Origin: Siphonodentalium dalli
Taxonomy: Eukaryota; Mollusca; Scaphopoda; Gadilida; Siphonodentaliidae
Assembly: GCA_032622095.1 (NCBI GenBank)
Contig: CP136064.1
Location: 190,887,794-190,951,793, forward strand
Reading direction: 5' to 3'
Length of the DNA: 64,000 bases
Within the stretch, counting starts at the first letter, position 1, and the number at the start of each line of letters is the position of its first letter. Positions 13,101 through 26,400 of this stretch are shown here, piece after piece. Both the position numbers and the translations under genes were made by a program. Under the pieces are notes generated by a model. That model searched no databases. It saw only the letters and a list, made by a program, of their open reading frames with translations, and was not told the DNA's origin.

Positions 13101-16100
13101 ATGAGCAGACTTGGACTACTCATGCAAATAAAAAAGTGGGGGCTCTATTTTCAGTTCACCATAACACTAACAGGATTGAATGGAAACTAAACAGAGTTCA
13201 GACTCAACTTTCAAAACAACTGTCTATCAATAGTGAGAACAAATTTCCAGATAAAAAATATAACGTTTTGAGAGAATTCTAATTTCTATGAAATCATCAA
13301 CAGGTTACAAAAGCCGGAAATGGCCTCCAATGTACTACAGCTTCTGGGTCGGGAAGTGGACAGGCTCCAGACTCCCAACATTAGGTCACCACAACTTTGC
13401 TGTCCGCCCCAAATTTCATGCTCAGTGCTCAGGATTAAAGGGGTACTGTACACTAAATTCGGCCATTTGTTGGACCATCTCCTTTTATACTCAACAGAAT
13501 ATATGCAACAAATGAATGAATTTGAGCCATGGATTAGTGCAAAAATACACTTGTGTACTCTACAAACGATGCAAACAACATGGCAATTATAATGAAAATG
13601 AATTGATAAGCCATAAATTCATTTTCATCATAATTGCCATGTTGTTTGCATCAGTCAGAGCACACGAGAGTATTTTGCACTAATCCATGGCTCAAATTCA
13701 TTCATTTATTGCATATATTCTGTTGATTATAAAAGGAGATGGTCCCATAAATGGCCGTATTTAAAACAAAACCTCAGCTTAACAATGGTACAAAACATCT
13801 CTAAATTATTTTTTTTTCAAAATGAAAAATATTACTAAAATATTATTATACTGGTATTCAATTAAACGAAATATGATCTTAAAATGGAATTCTAAGTTCT
13901 AAATACAAACTTGGTAAAAATTATTGATCCAGTAAGTCTGTGAGTGAATCAACCATGCAGCTTCTTGATAAAATAAAATCAGGTAACATAGCCAACTTCT
14001 TCCTTCTCACAAGAAAATACATGAGATTTCTCACCTGAATACTATTCCTTCAGAGAACGGATCGAGGGAGTCCACCAATTCAAGTTCAGCATCTCCACCG
14101 AGTGTAATCATCTGGTACATCTCCTTTAACTTCTTCGTTATTGTGCTGAAGCCATTCATGAACTCATCCAACCTATCCTTACGTAGATCCTCATGGTAAC
14201 GTCTCTGGTCGTCTCGTAATTCTGTGATGCTGTCCAGTTCACCCACCCTCTGCAGATAGAGCTCTTCCTAAAAAAATAATAGAAATATGATGGTAAGACT
14301 ATAGGTTAACACTTTTATGACGGGAGCTGCGCTGGTGCAGCATTAAAAACCCTGTGCCAGTGCATTCTCATATATATGAGTTGGAAAAGTATGAAGCCAT
14401 AATGAATTCGAATCAACAGAAAGAAACATTGGAAGAAAGAGGTTTCTGCTACAATTTAAGTTTTTTTCTAATTTTTCTCTACACCTGTTTAGTTTAATAA
14501 TAGTTTCATTGTTAATTTTGGTGTTCCATACTTTAGAGGCGATGGTGTAGAACCTCGTAAATCGATATAATGCAATGTTTTCCCTTCCCAGTTCAGTATA
14601 CCTAATCATGCAAAACGCAATCAACATCAGAGTGAGTAGTGATGCATGTGAGCGTTATATTCTATGATACCATTTAATTTACAAGGTCAAGACAAATATT
14701 GTTAGGCCAATGTATTCTCTTATACATGCGATGCTCTCTATGGGAGACTCGCACATATAAGAGAATGCATTGGCACAGGGTTTTCCAAAATTTCAGGAAG
14801 CTCCAGTCATGGAAGGGTTAAGATAATAGTGAAGTGTTTGAGGTCAGAGTATCGGCCAGACTTTGTCTTGATAATAGCACTCCCAGTGCATCGTGGAAGC
14901 ACTGATCGATCATTCATTCCACGATCAGTGCTGAGAATGGTGTCGGAAGCAGAGAATCTCAGACACATCTAAAAACATATTGGGTGAATTTCATACCTTT
15001 GTTCCTCTCATATTGTCATGTCACAGATAACACTATGATAATGATATGATGTGCGCACAATAGAAGAACCCTACCATTGCCAAGAAATCACAGGTAAATG
15101 ACAAAATTACCTGGACAAATTTAAGTCATCGGACTCAAACAACATGTGAGTGAAAATAAGGCACTAGTATGTGGCTTTCATGCACTGTCCCAGGTCTTGG
15201 TACGAATAATCTCACAGAATCATGGATTGTACAGGAAGAATTATTTTACATAAGGTATTGCTGGGCTAACTAATTAATACAAAGGCAGAAAAATGTTAGA
15301 CAAGAACAAATCCAGGGCTAGACCAAGTATCTATTCAATGTTAAGATATCTCTACATCAAAGCTTACCTTTTTGCGATACTCAGCAATGGCAGCCATGTT
15401 TGGTTTCATCTTGTTTATTTGCTCCTCTAACACAGTTATTTCATACTGTACGTCCTCCTTATTGATGGCCTGGAGTTCCTCTGGAGGGTACGTCTTCAGG
15501 TCCGCTACCTCCATTCCCTCCACCTTCTCCACTGAGAGCGTTGTCATCTAAATAAAAATATCTTTCATTAGGATGAGAAATAAGCAATTTAGAGGTGACC
15601 TTCTGATCAGCGTAATAGCATCAACAATCTTTATTTATTACACACCTATTCCTAGAATTATATTGCTCCTCCAATGTTGTATTCCGATTGCGAAAACATA
15701 CTATATCAACATCATACGATGTGAATGACATTCACCTCGACCATGAAACTGTAACAATAAAATAAAAGCATCATCACACATTACAAGACAAGCCCTGTCT
15801 GTCTTCATTTTTTTTTTTTTACAATTTATGGTTTTTAGGATAAGTGGCATGTAATAAACTCAGAACTACACATGTGTGAATGGGCTTGTGCCATCACTCA
15901 AGGATTGAACTCGAGGCTGCGTCTCTCAATCTATCCTTCCGCACTGGCACACATGCCGTATTGAAAACCCTATTCACACACTCATGTTGTTCTGTTATGT
16001 CTTATCAAATGCTCTGGGCAAATTAAATAAAAATGAACAAAACTAACCCTTGATAAATGGATACACACTGATGGGTAGTTCAATCCCATTCATTCATTTT

Positions 16101-19100
16101 AGATGAGAATGTCGTCTAAGGGGGGATATTATAACTGTAGCAAACCTATAAACCATGGTTGAGATATATGAGCAGACGGACAGAAATCCAACATTTTCAG
16201 ATAAACAAAGAGGGATAACTCTTGAACGGAAAATATGAACGTCAATGAACCTCTTTTGAAAGCCCTCCTGATGACAAACCTGCATACCAAATTTCATTGA
16301 AATCTGATCACCCATGGTTGAGATATATGAGCGGATGGACAGATGTAATCCAGTATACCCCCCCCCCCCCCCCAAAATGTTAAATAGCACTGTTTTGATT
16401 TATTGGATTCTATCACCAGTAGCTCAATTCATCACATTTTGTTGGTGTAATGTGAGTGAGATTCAAAAATATTACCTGCCTACAACAAATTAGTATTCTG
16501 AATCCCGTTGAATAATACCTGCCTACAACAAATTAGTATTCTGAATCCCGTTGAATATTACCTGCCTATAACAAATTAGTATTCTGAATCCCAGTGAGTT
16601 CCCATCAATATGAACTTTCCAGACACGATTATATACTGACTATCCCATGTTTCTATTTGATTATCTTCATCTTAGATTCAACTATTTGAGATTACGCAGT
16701 TTTTAATTTGATATATTAGAACATAAGTCTTAGTCTTAAAGCAAAAAATGGATATTTAGAATATAACACTCACAGGCATCACTACTCACTCTGATGTTGA
16801 TTGTGTTTTGCATGATTAGGTATACTGAACTGGGAAGGGAAAACATTGCATTACGTCGATTTACGAGCTTCTACACCATCGCCGCTAAAGTATGGAACAC
16901 CAAAATTAACAATGGAACTATTATTAAACTAAACAGGTGTAGAGAAAAATTTAAATTGTAGCAGAAACAAACCTCTTTTTTCCAATGTTTGACTTTCTGC
17001 TGATTCGACTTCATTATGGCTTCATACTTTTCCAACTCATGCTTCACTTCTATAGTTTCTTTTTTCAGCTGATTTTCCTCCTCTTCCAGTTTAGAAACTT
17101 TGGCTTTTATCTCCTCTACACCTCCACCAACTTTCTTTGAATTCTCCTGTTGCAATAAAGATAAAATTTGAGAATCTGGTCATATGTTCTATTATTTTAG
17201 TCATTCAAGTTGCAACTTCAACTTTATTTTCAGCAACAGTAACATTCAAGACTGACTTTTCCACCAATATATATTAAAGATATCAAGTTCTGTTCCCATT
17301 GCTGGTGACAAAAAGGTTCCAATTTTTTAACATTTCTGTTTTAAATAAAAAATCCTGCTGAGATAATTAAAAGATAGGTATTTCCTGTCAATTCATGAGA
17401 TTTACAAACACCATGATAGTTTTTTTTATATTATCCCGAGCACCAAATTTATCACAGAAATAAAATTAAAAATAGTTCGGATCAAAATTAAAAAATGAAA
17501 TTGTCAATGACACTGAAGCTCAACTTGAATGGGGGCTATTGTCAAATGATACAGTTAATGGAGAGATAATGAATGCAGAGTGTTGGTATGTCTATGTAAT
17601 ACTAAACACCCAACAGATTTTGTCATACAAAGAGCAAAATACAAAATGGCCACTGGCAGCCATGTTTTTAACAGAATTCAGAAAAAATGGTGAGCTCCCA
17701 TCTAGAGGAAACTCCAAAGATCCATATGAAGTTTGGTGATGATCGAATGAGAGATATGACCTGTAGGGTGAGCTAAAAGATTTAGTCATTCAAAGAGTAA
17801 AATCCAAGATGGCATGTGTTTTAACAGAATTTGGAGGACACCCCAAAGATCCATATGAAGTTTGGTTATGATCGGATAAGAGATGTGACCTGCAGCCTTC
17901 ATAATTGGCTACGGCAATCAGCATTGCCGAAGCAATTTGCTGAAGCAAACTGGGCCACGGCATACTGTTGCCGTAGCGGATTGCCGAAGCCAAACAATCT
18001 GAATTAAGAGGGCTGGACCTCTATGATGTGCTAAAGGAGTAAAATCCAAGATGGCTGCTGGCAGCCATGTTTTTTAACAAAATTGGGAAAAATGGTAAGC
18101 TCCTTTCGTGAGTTCACCCTGAGGATCCATATAAAGTTTGGTTACGACCGGATGAGGGATGTGGCCTGTAGGGTATGCCAAAGGATTTAGTGATGCAAAG
18201 AGTAAAATACAAGATGGCTGCCAGTGGCCATGTTTTTCATTGGAAATCGTTCAAATTCAATAATACCCATCTAGAGGCAATCCCAAACAAGCATGTAAAT
18301 TTTCAAAACATTTTGGCAATAATTGTGGGCTGCATGGTGTGCCGATGGATCCAAATAAGAAATCCAATATGGCCACTGATGGCCATGTTTTTTTTAACAG
18401 AATTTGGAAAAATGGTAAGCTCCCATCTAAAGGTCACCTCGAAGATTCATATGAAGTTTGGTGACGATCGGATGAGGGATGTGGCCTGTAGGGTGTGCCA
18501 AATGATTTAGTGATCAAATTAAAAAATCCAAGATGGCTGCCGGCAGCCATGTTTTTCATTGAAAATTGGAAAAATTGGTCCACTCCCATTTAGGTCACCC
18601 CAAAGATCCTTATGAAGTTTGGTGATGATGGGATGAGGGATGTGGCCTGTAGCCTAGTGTAGGGTGTGCCAAAGGAAATTGTTGACGGATGCACGCACAG
18701 CATCACAGATGACCAACCCACCGCAATAGCTCAAACTTTACAAAGTAAAGTTGAGCTAAAAATGACAGCCTAACACTAGTTCCAGGTAAATTTGTATTAA
18801 ACTTATGTTCCTTGTACGAAGATTGTAGTGTATAAAATAACATGTTTGAAATGACAGTTGCCAACAGAATGACACTATCTCGTTTGACTTTGAATTTTCT
18901 TCAGCATATCAGTTTTCTCACCTGAGCTGCCTGATACTCCTCTAACACCTTGGTGGCTTCTACCTCCAACTCCTTCAGCTCATTCTCCAACTCGCTTAGT
19001 TTCTCATCATTCTCCTTTATTTCTTCTTCAACTGATGCCACTTTATCTTCTCCTTTTTTCAGGTTCCTAGAGAAGAGACAAAGTTGAATGGAGTCGACTG

Positions 19101-20367
19101 GTTTGAAAGTCTAAAGTGAATCAAAAGTACTATTATACACAAATGGATGCTTATTCATAAGTCCCATACAGCCCCATTAGGCCTAAACAAAAATACATTT
19201 GTTTCCGTTAACGAGCTGAAAACAATTAGGGTAGGTAGGTAGGCTTAACTTTTTTTTTTTTGTTAACTTTTTTTTTCTTCAGTATCTTTAAAAATAACTG
19301 TATAATACTTGTCAATAACCCAAACTTCACTTCTTAGCCCCAATCAGGTTAACCCAAATGACTGAGGAACTAAAAACTCCAATTCAATCTTACATATGCT
19401 TCAATATTTACATATATACTAGTCTATATACTAATATAGTCTTTGATAATCCTAATATTTCCCATATGGTCTGGCGACAACTGGAGTCAGTCCAGCACCA
19501 CTGCACTGTCACATATTGGAGTGACCGTCTTGTACGGTACCGATCTCTTAATGATGGCTTCACAACCCCACCTTCTCCTCCGCATTCAGTGAAGGTTCTA
19601 GGTATTTTTTGGGGACACCTGTTTTTGGGCAATGATATGCCAAAGGCATAACCTGAAGGCCTGAGCAGAGGAAGGTTTGGGAGGGGTGACCCCCCTGCTG
19701 ACGGTGGGGGTTCTCCCCCTGGAATTTTTTTGAAAATCCATTGCATTTGGAGCTAATCTAGGGCACTTTGACTATTGAGTCAGTATTTTCAATTTTACTG
19801 AGAGGTCAATTTTATCAAGTTTCTCAAGCATAACTTTGGAAAATTTTATATATGTTTGGATTGGAAATGCTTATAAGTTATTGTCAGATATCTTTTGGTT
19901 CAATGGATTATGCTTATCCTGCTTGAAATGAGACTTACCATTATCACTCTAATTCATATAATAGGCTATTTTATAAAATTTAAGTGAGACACATACATAA
20001 TATACTAAATGTAGTACAGAAACAATGTCTATTAAGTTAGTAATTACTATTTATAGTACTAATCTCTATGTTAATTTTTCATTTGGTATTATGAGATCCC
20101 ACCTGATAACCAGGTTGATTCGATCAAATTGTTAATGTTCCTGTACTGATTGAAATACTGAATTCTGAAGGCTGAATCATAACAAACCCGAACTCAAACT
20201 ATTTGTTTTCACAGATGAAAGCTAGATAAAGCCAAACATACTTTACAGTATGATTTCCAACTGTTAAACTTAAATCTTTTTGTAAACTTAAATTTCTAAT
20301 GTCCATATATATAAATGTTTGAATCTTGTTATGATATGAATTTTTTTTTTTTTTGGGTCCAATTTTT

Positions 20368-20400
<33 letters not shown>

Positions 20401-23400
20401 AAAATAGGGTCGGTCGGGTTAGCGGAAACAAACGTCTTTTTTTTTTAGGCCTTAGCAAACATTTACCTTGGCTAAAAAATGGCATATGCCTAGGATCTGC
20501 ATAGCTGCATGCTCTAAACATATAACTTCAGTTTACAATTGGAACTTGGTCAATTATCATAGACTTTGGTTGGGTCTGGCTTAAAATTGCTGATTATCAA
20601 AACACTCATTGTTATCTCAGTAGTCCTTGGCATTCAATGATGAATGTTTGCTTCTGGAGACTTCGACAGTGCGAGAATAAGACAACATCTGCAGCAATAT
20701 GTATCAATTTTGCACAAAACATTGGCAGGCTCTGAAACTTGCCACGGTTAAAAATAGCCAACAGATATAAATTTGTTTTTGCCTTGGCATTTGACTCAGC
20801 TCAGCCGAAAGCCGACACTTGTTAACAGGGCTGTTCATATGACTAAGCAGCTGGGTCATTGGGCACTTTGTTGCATGATGGCAAGACCATTGCAGTCATC
20901 TACATATCTTCTTAAAGATGACAAAAATTAGTCAGTTTAAGCCATACCATGGCGATAGCGATTAGCAATAACTGATAATTTGTCAAAGATATGATCACAG
21001 GAATCCATATATCAGTGCCCAACTTGAAATCAAAAGCTCAAATAATTTGTCTTCGAACGGGTTAAAGTATTTGGGGTGGGGGAGGAGTAGTTTTAAATGT
21101 CTTAACTCTGTCTCTATTCGCCCAAGGACCTCTCACTGTGAGATCCAACGGTTTAGTGATTTCGGAGGATATGTTTAGGAGTTTAAGTTAACTCATTGGA
21201 AGCAAAAGTGATAAATCCCAATCTCTGCCACTTTTGACATGCCAGATATTCAAAATTTATTCACTTCTAAAGAGAAATTATAATTTGTTGACAAGCCAGA
21301 ATGCTTAGAAACAACATACATGTAGGGGATTCCATCTCATATTTAAATGGTACTTTAATTACCCCCCCCCCTTTCCCCCATTCTCCCCAGTGTATTAATA
21401 AGATTAAGTGTTTCATAACAGGGGTGTATGGTTTTAAAAAATAAATGTAGTTTATACAATTCAAAAGTATTATCTATATAATGTTATACAGACATAATAT
21501 GATGAGGATGTTGGCCCCTATGACCCCTAAATTGAAACAGATTACCATAGTTCATATAAAAGAAAGTAAGATAGCCCTCAATTAAATTGTTTCACACATT
21601 ACAATGTTTTACAAGTAGCTTGGACACTAAAAGCCACAACCTTCAATGTTAATCTTCTAAGTGCTCTGTGGCCCCTAAAATTCAGTCAACTATGACAATA
21701 TGAACAAATGGGAAAATAAGGTTCCTGGAAATATTAACAACATCTACCATGTTGATTTTCAAAACAAGGCATCACTTACAATAGTCATGTAGATTTATCT
21801 GCCTGTTACCCATTGCATTGATAAATCATATTGGCTATTAGCCATTATTTTAATTTCAAATTGAAAGCATGTGTCTGAAGGGTTAATATATTTTTCAAAA
21901 ATCAATTAATCAGTCAATACCAAAATTGATAGAAGTGAATAGTGTGCAAAGATAACCAATAGATAAGAGATATGAGGAAGAGTCCATGTACATTATAGCA
22001 TGTGTCTATGGAAACCTTGGAAAGGGTTAATTATTTTTGAAGCAGACTAATGAAATTTCAAGAATAGGAGAAACACCAGTCTTATGCTGCCATTAATCAA
22101 TTTGACAGTTAGAATAAACAATTAGCCAGCCACCAGTGTTGTTTATCTTTGACTTCATCTAACAAACCCACCAGAGCTCTGTACCATGTCATCACTCATT
22201 TCATAACAGATTTCACTTGGAATGACAACATCTATAAAATGTCCTCTCATATACATGTACTCTGGATGTTGGATGATCACATGGTAATTTATTGATATCA
22301 TTATTAGCTCAACTTTACTTTGTAAAGTTTGAGCTATTGCCATGGCTTTGTCGTCTGTGTGTGCGTGTGTACGTAAGGCGTCAACAATGCAGTCTACAGG
22401 TCGTACCTTTGGTCGGATCATTATGAAATTTGTCATAGCTGTTGACATCAACATTTAGACCAGAATGATTAATTTTGGGGTCATTCGGTAAAAAAAACAT
22501 GGCCGCCAGTGGCCATCTTGCATTTCAAAATTCAATCCATTAGCACGGGCTACAGGGCGTACTGTTTGTCTGATCGTCATGAAATTTGTCATGGATGTTA
22601 ATATTGACATGTAGATGGGAACGAGTCATTTTGGGGTCATTCGGCCAAAAAACATGGCCACCAGCAGCCATCTTGGATTTTACTCTTATAATGACTAAAT
22701 CCTTTAGCACGGGCTACAGGTCGTACCTTTAGTCTGATCATCATAAAATTTGTCATGGCTGTTGAAATTGGAATGTAGATGGGAACGAGTCATTTTGGGG
22801 TCATTCGGCCAAAAAACATGGCCGCCAGCAGCCATCTTGGATTTTACTCTTTGTATGACTAAATTATTTAGCACGGGCTGCAGGTCGTACCTTTAGTCTG
22901 ATCATCATAAAATTTGTCATGGATGTTAACAATGACATGTAGATGGGAACGAGTAAGTTTGGGGTCAATAGGCCAAAAAACATGGTCGCCAGCAGCCATC
23001 TTGGATTTTACTCGTTGTATGACTAAATCCTTTAGCACGGGCTACAGGTTGTATCTTTAGTCTGATCATCATTAAATTTGTCATGAATGTTAATAATGAC
23101 ATGTAGATGGGAACGAGTCATTTTGGGGTCATTCGGCCAAAAAACATGGCCACCAGCAGCCATCTTTGATTTTACTCTTTGTATGACTAAATCCTTTAGC
23201 ACGGGCTACAGGTCGTACCTTTAGTCTGATCATCATAAAATTTGTCATGGCTGTTGAAATTGGAATGTAGATGGGAACGAGTCATTTTGGGGTCATTCGG
23301 ACAAAACACATGGCCGCCAGCAGCCATCTTGGATTTAAAAATTTAATCCAGGCCACAGGTCATACTGTTCGTCTGATCATCATGAAATTTGTCATGGATG

Positions 23401-26400
23401 TTAATATTGACATGTAGATGGGAAAGAGTAAGTTTGGGGTCATTTGGCCAAAAAACATAGGCACCAGCAGCCATCTTGGATTTTACTCTTTGTATGACTA
23501 AATCCTTTAGCACGGGCTACATGTCGTACCTTTAGTCTGATCATCATCAAATTTGTCATGGCTGTTGAAATTGGAATGTAGATGGGAACGAGTAATTTTG
23601 GGGTCATTTGGCCAAAAAACATGGCCGCCAGCAGCCATCTTGGATTTTACTCTTTGTATGAATAAATTTTTTAGCACGGGCTACAGGTCGTACCTTTAGT
23701 CCGAACGTCATAAAATTTGTCATGGATGTTAATGATGACATGTTGATGGGAACGACTCATTTTGGGGTCATTCGGTCGAAAACATGGCCGCCAGCAGCCA
23801 TCTTGGATTTTACTTTTCTATTCATGTCTATAAACTAGTATTAGACATTCAACTTTCCATATTCCTAATCGCTCCATTGACTGTAATACATTAAATTATT
23901 CCCTTTCCAAGTTGAGCTACAGTGTCATTGACACTTTCATATTACATGCAACTATTGCAATAAAATCTTGATATTTTCAAAACAGGATATCACACCTAAT
24001 TAATCGTATAAAACTAAAATAAATGAAAGTGACAATTTTTGTTTTTATTATTATAAAAGTTAAAACAAAATTTAATATTTGTTTTTGTTAAATTGAGCAA
24101 GGAAGTTAAATCTAAATAAAAATCAAATTTTTTCTTCTTCGTTTTTTTTCTTCTCGAAAAAGGGTCATAACTCCTTTAAAATAAATCTGATCTAACCCAT
24201 ATTCGAAATCAATCTGTATTTTGGAATGAGAAACTTACATACCAAATTTTTTTCCAATCAAATAAAAGATGTTTGAGTTATGGCAGCATGTGTGAATTCA
24301 AAAGTCGAAAAAGGGCCATAACTCCAGATGTAACAAAAACTCGGATCAAACCCAAATTCGAACTTGATCTGTATTTTGGGCTGAGAAACCCATATACAAA
24401 ATTTGGTTCTGATTGGATAGAAAATGTTTGAGTTATCGCATTACATGTAATGTGTCTACGGTACGGACAGACGGACGGACAAACGACGAGTGGTCAATCC
24501 AGACGTCGACACATAAAAAGTGATGCAACACTAACAATAACACTAACTAGTTAGCCACATAGTACATTCATTAAACTGATTTTTTGGCGATTTAACTGCA
24601 CAGTATAGTCAAAGTTACTGAATGTAAAGTGAATAATAAATTAATATTGTGTTATTATTTTTAGCTGATAATATGGTGACATTTATGATCAAACAACGAA
24701 AAAATTTATACACTGATATATTTATCATTTCCCACAAGGCTCAGGGGCTGGCAGGCGCAACGTACAATAGTATAATGTAGACTAAATTACATCATAATTA
24801 TGTCAAGCATTCAAGGACATTCTATCTGAGCATACGCAGTGACCGCGTTGTACTTTGACAGACTGCCGGGCTGGAATCTATTTTATTTATATCAAAGGAC
24901 AGCCATTATCCTTTGATAAGAACTTGAAGTCTATTTTCGGTACACAATTTAATTGATATCAAAGTCACCCAATGTATATTACGCTTTACTGTTTGTTTAT
25001 CCACCATGCAGTACTACTTAAATGAAAAGACTGACCATACTTAACAAGTTACCTTTACTTACTGTAAAACACCTAAAACAACAGTTCATTTGAACGTTGA
25101 TTTGCTGCATGGAAAGTGGAAACAATCGGAATGCCATAATAACGGCAGGATATTTTTCCAATACCGATTGTAAACAGATAACCAGAATATTGGCCAATGC
25201 CGATTGCCTTTCCAGTTAATCTGTTCATCACTAGTGAGATGCAAAACACTAAGTCATGTTAAACTTCTTTCCCAACCTGCAACAATGCCACCAAACACCA
25301 AAGTGGAGCACCAAATAAATTTTGCAAGGTTTCTATATTTCATATTCCTGTAAATCTTTTGATATTAAGATGGACAAAGGTCCTCATTTCAAATTTATTA
25401 TTTTTTGTCCCAGGAAACTTTATAAAAACTCCCTGAAACCCTGAATATGAAATCTACTCTCTCTGAAGATATCATGATATATTTAGTATGTAGCTGGAAG
25501 ATAATGACACAAACCTTTCTGCCGTCTTGATTCCAACCTTTGTTTTCGTAATTTGCCCATGAGCCTGATCAACTTGATTTGATATTGCATCAACCCTAGA
25601 TTGCACTGCTTTGATTTTGGATCCACCAATATCCATAATTTGTTTATGCAAGCTGTCAATGGAGAATGATTAAAATTATGATTCCAAACAACAATCAGAG
25701 AAACAAGCTACAGGCTAGGTTACATACTAGTACAAATAAATTTACAAGACAATGAGGGAGGTTTTTTTAAAAAGATTTTTAAATTTATTTTTAATATTGA
25801 AGTATGACTAACATAGATATGATTTTTGACATCATATTTTACTCACCTCTGAATCTCATCGCCTAACTTTGTTGCTACCTTGCCAACTTTGTCAAATTCT
25901 GAATTAAAAAAATAGTAATCACTTTCAATACAATATAGCAGCAGTGAACAGATGAGAAAAGATTCTAGTACAAGACTAAGCATTATTTTTTGTTCTGTAA
26001 ATAGTAAAACATCCCATTTTATTTTATTCTGAGCGAAAGAATGACAACATACAAACCAATAGTAAAGAGTATTAACTCAGGTGAATATAGATAAACAGAA
26101 ACCCCTAATTGTGGTCCTGGATGCTTAGAATTTTTCAAGACATAACATCAATAAAACCTGAAAGTTTTATCAATTTATTAATTGAGAATGAAAACAAAAA
26201 CATGAATACTACAAACTAAAGTGCATCAAACCTTTTTTACACTGCTCGACATTTTTCTCCAGCTCAGCCAGATGTTTGGGGTCAGGTTTCGCAGCCGTTA
26301 CCACACTTTCCTGCTGTTTAATCTGTCCTTTCAGTTGAGTTTCTTGCTCTGATAATGCCTGTAAGTATGAGTTTATTGTAATAACTAGAAACATTATGGA

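Noticed and set aside
14379-14448. Alternative copy of SMC4 exon 22
   Set aside because: It lies on the opposite strand to SMC4, has a 2-bp deletion and has lost the donor; it cannot be a cassette exon.
22305-23938. CRISPR-like regular array
   Set aside because: Units of about 164 bp have no spacer structure, the setting is an animal intron, and the array has transposon-like ends.
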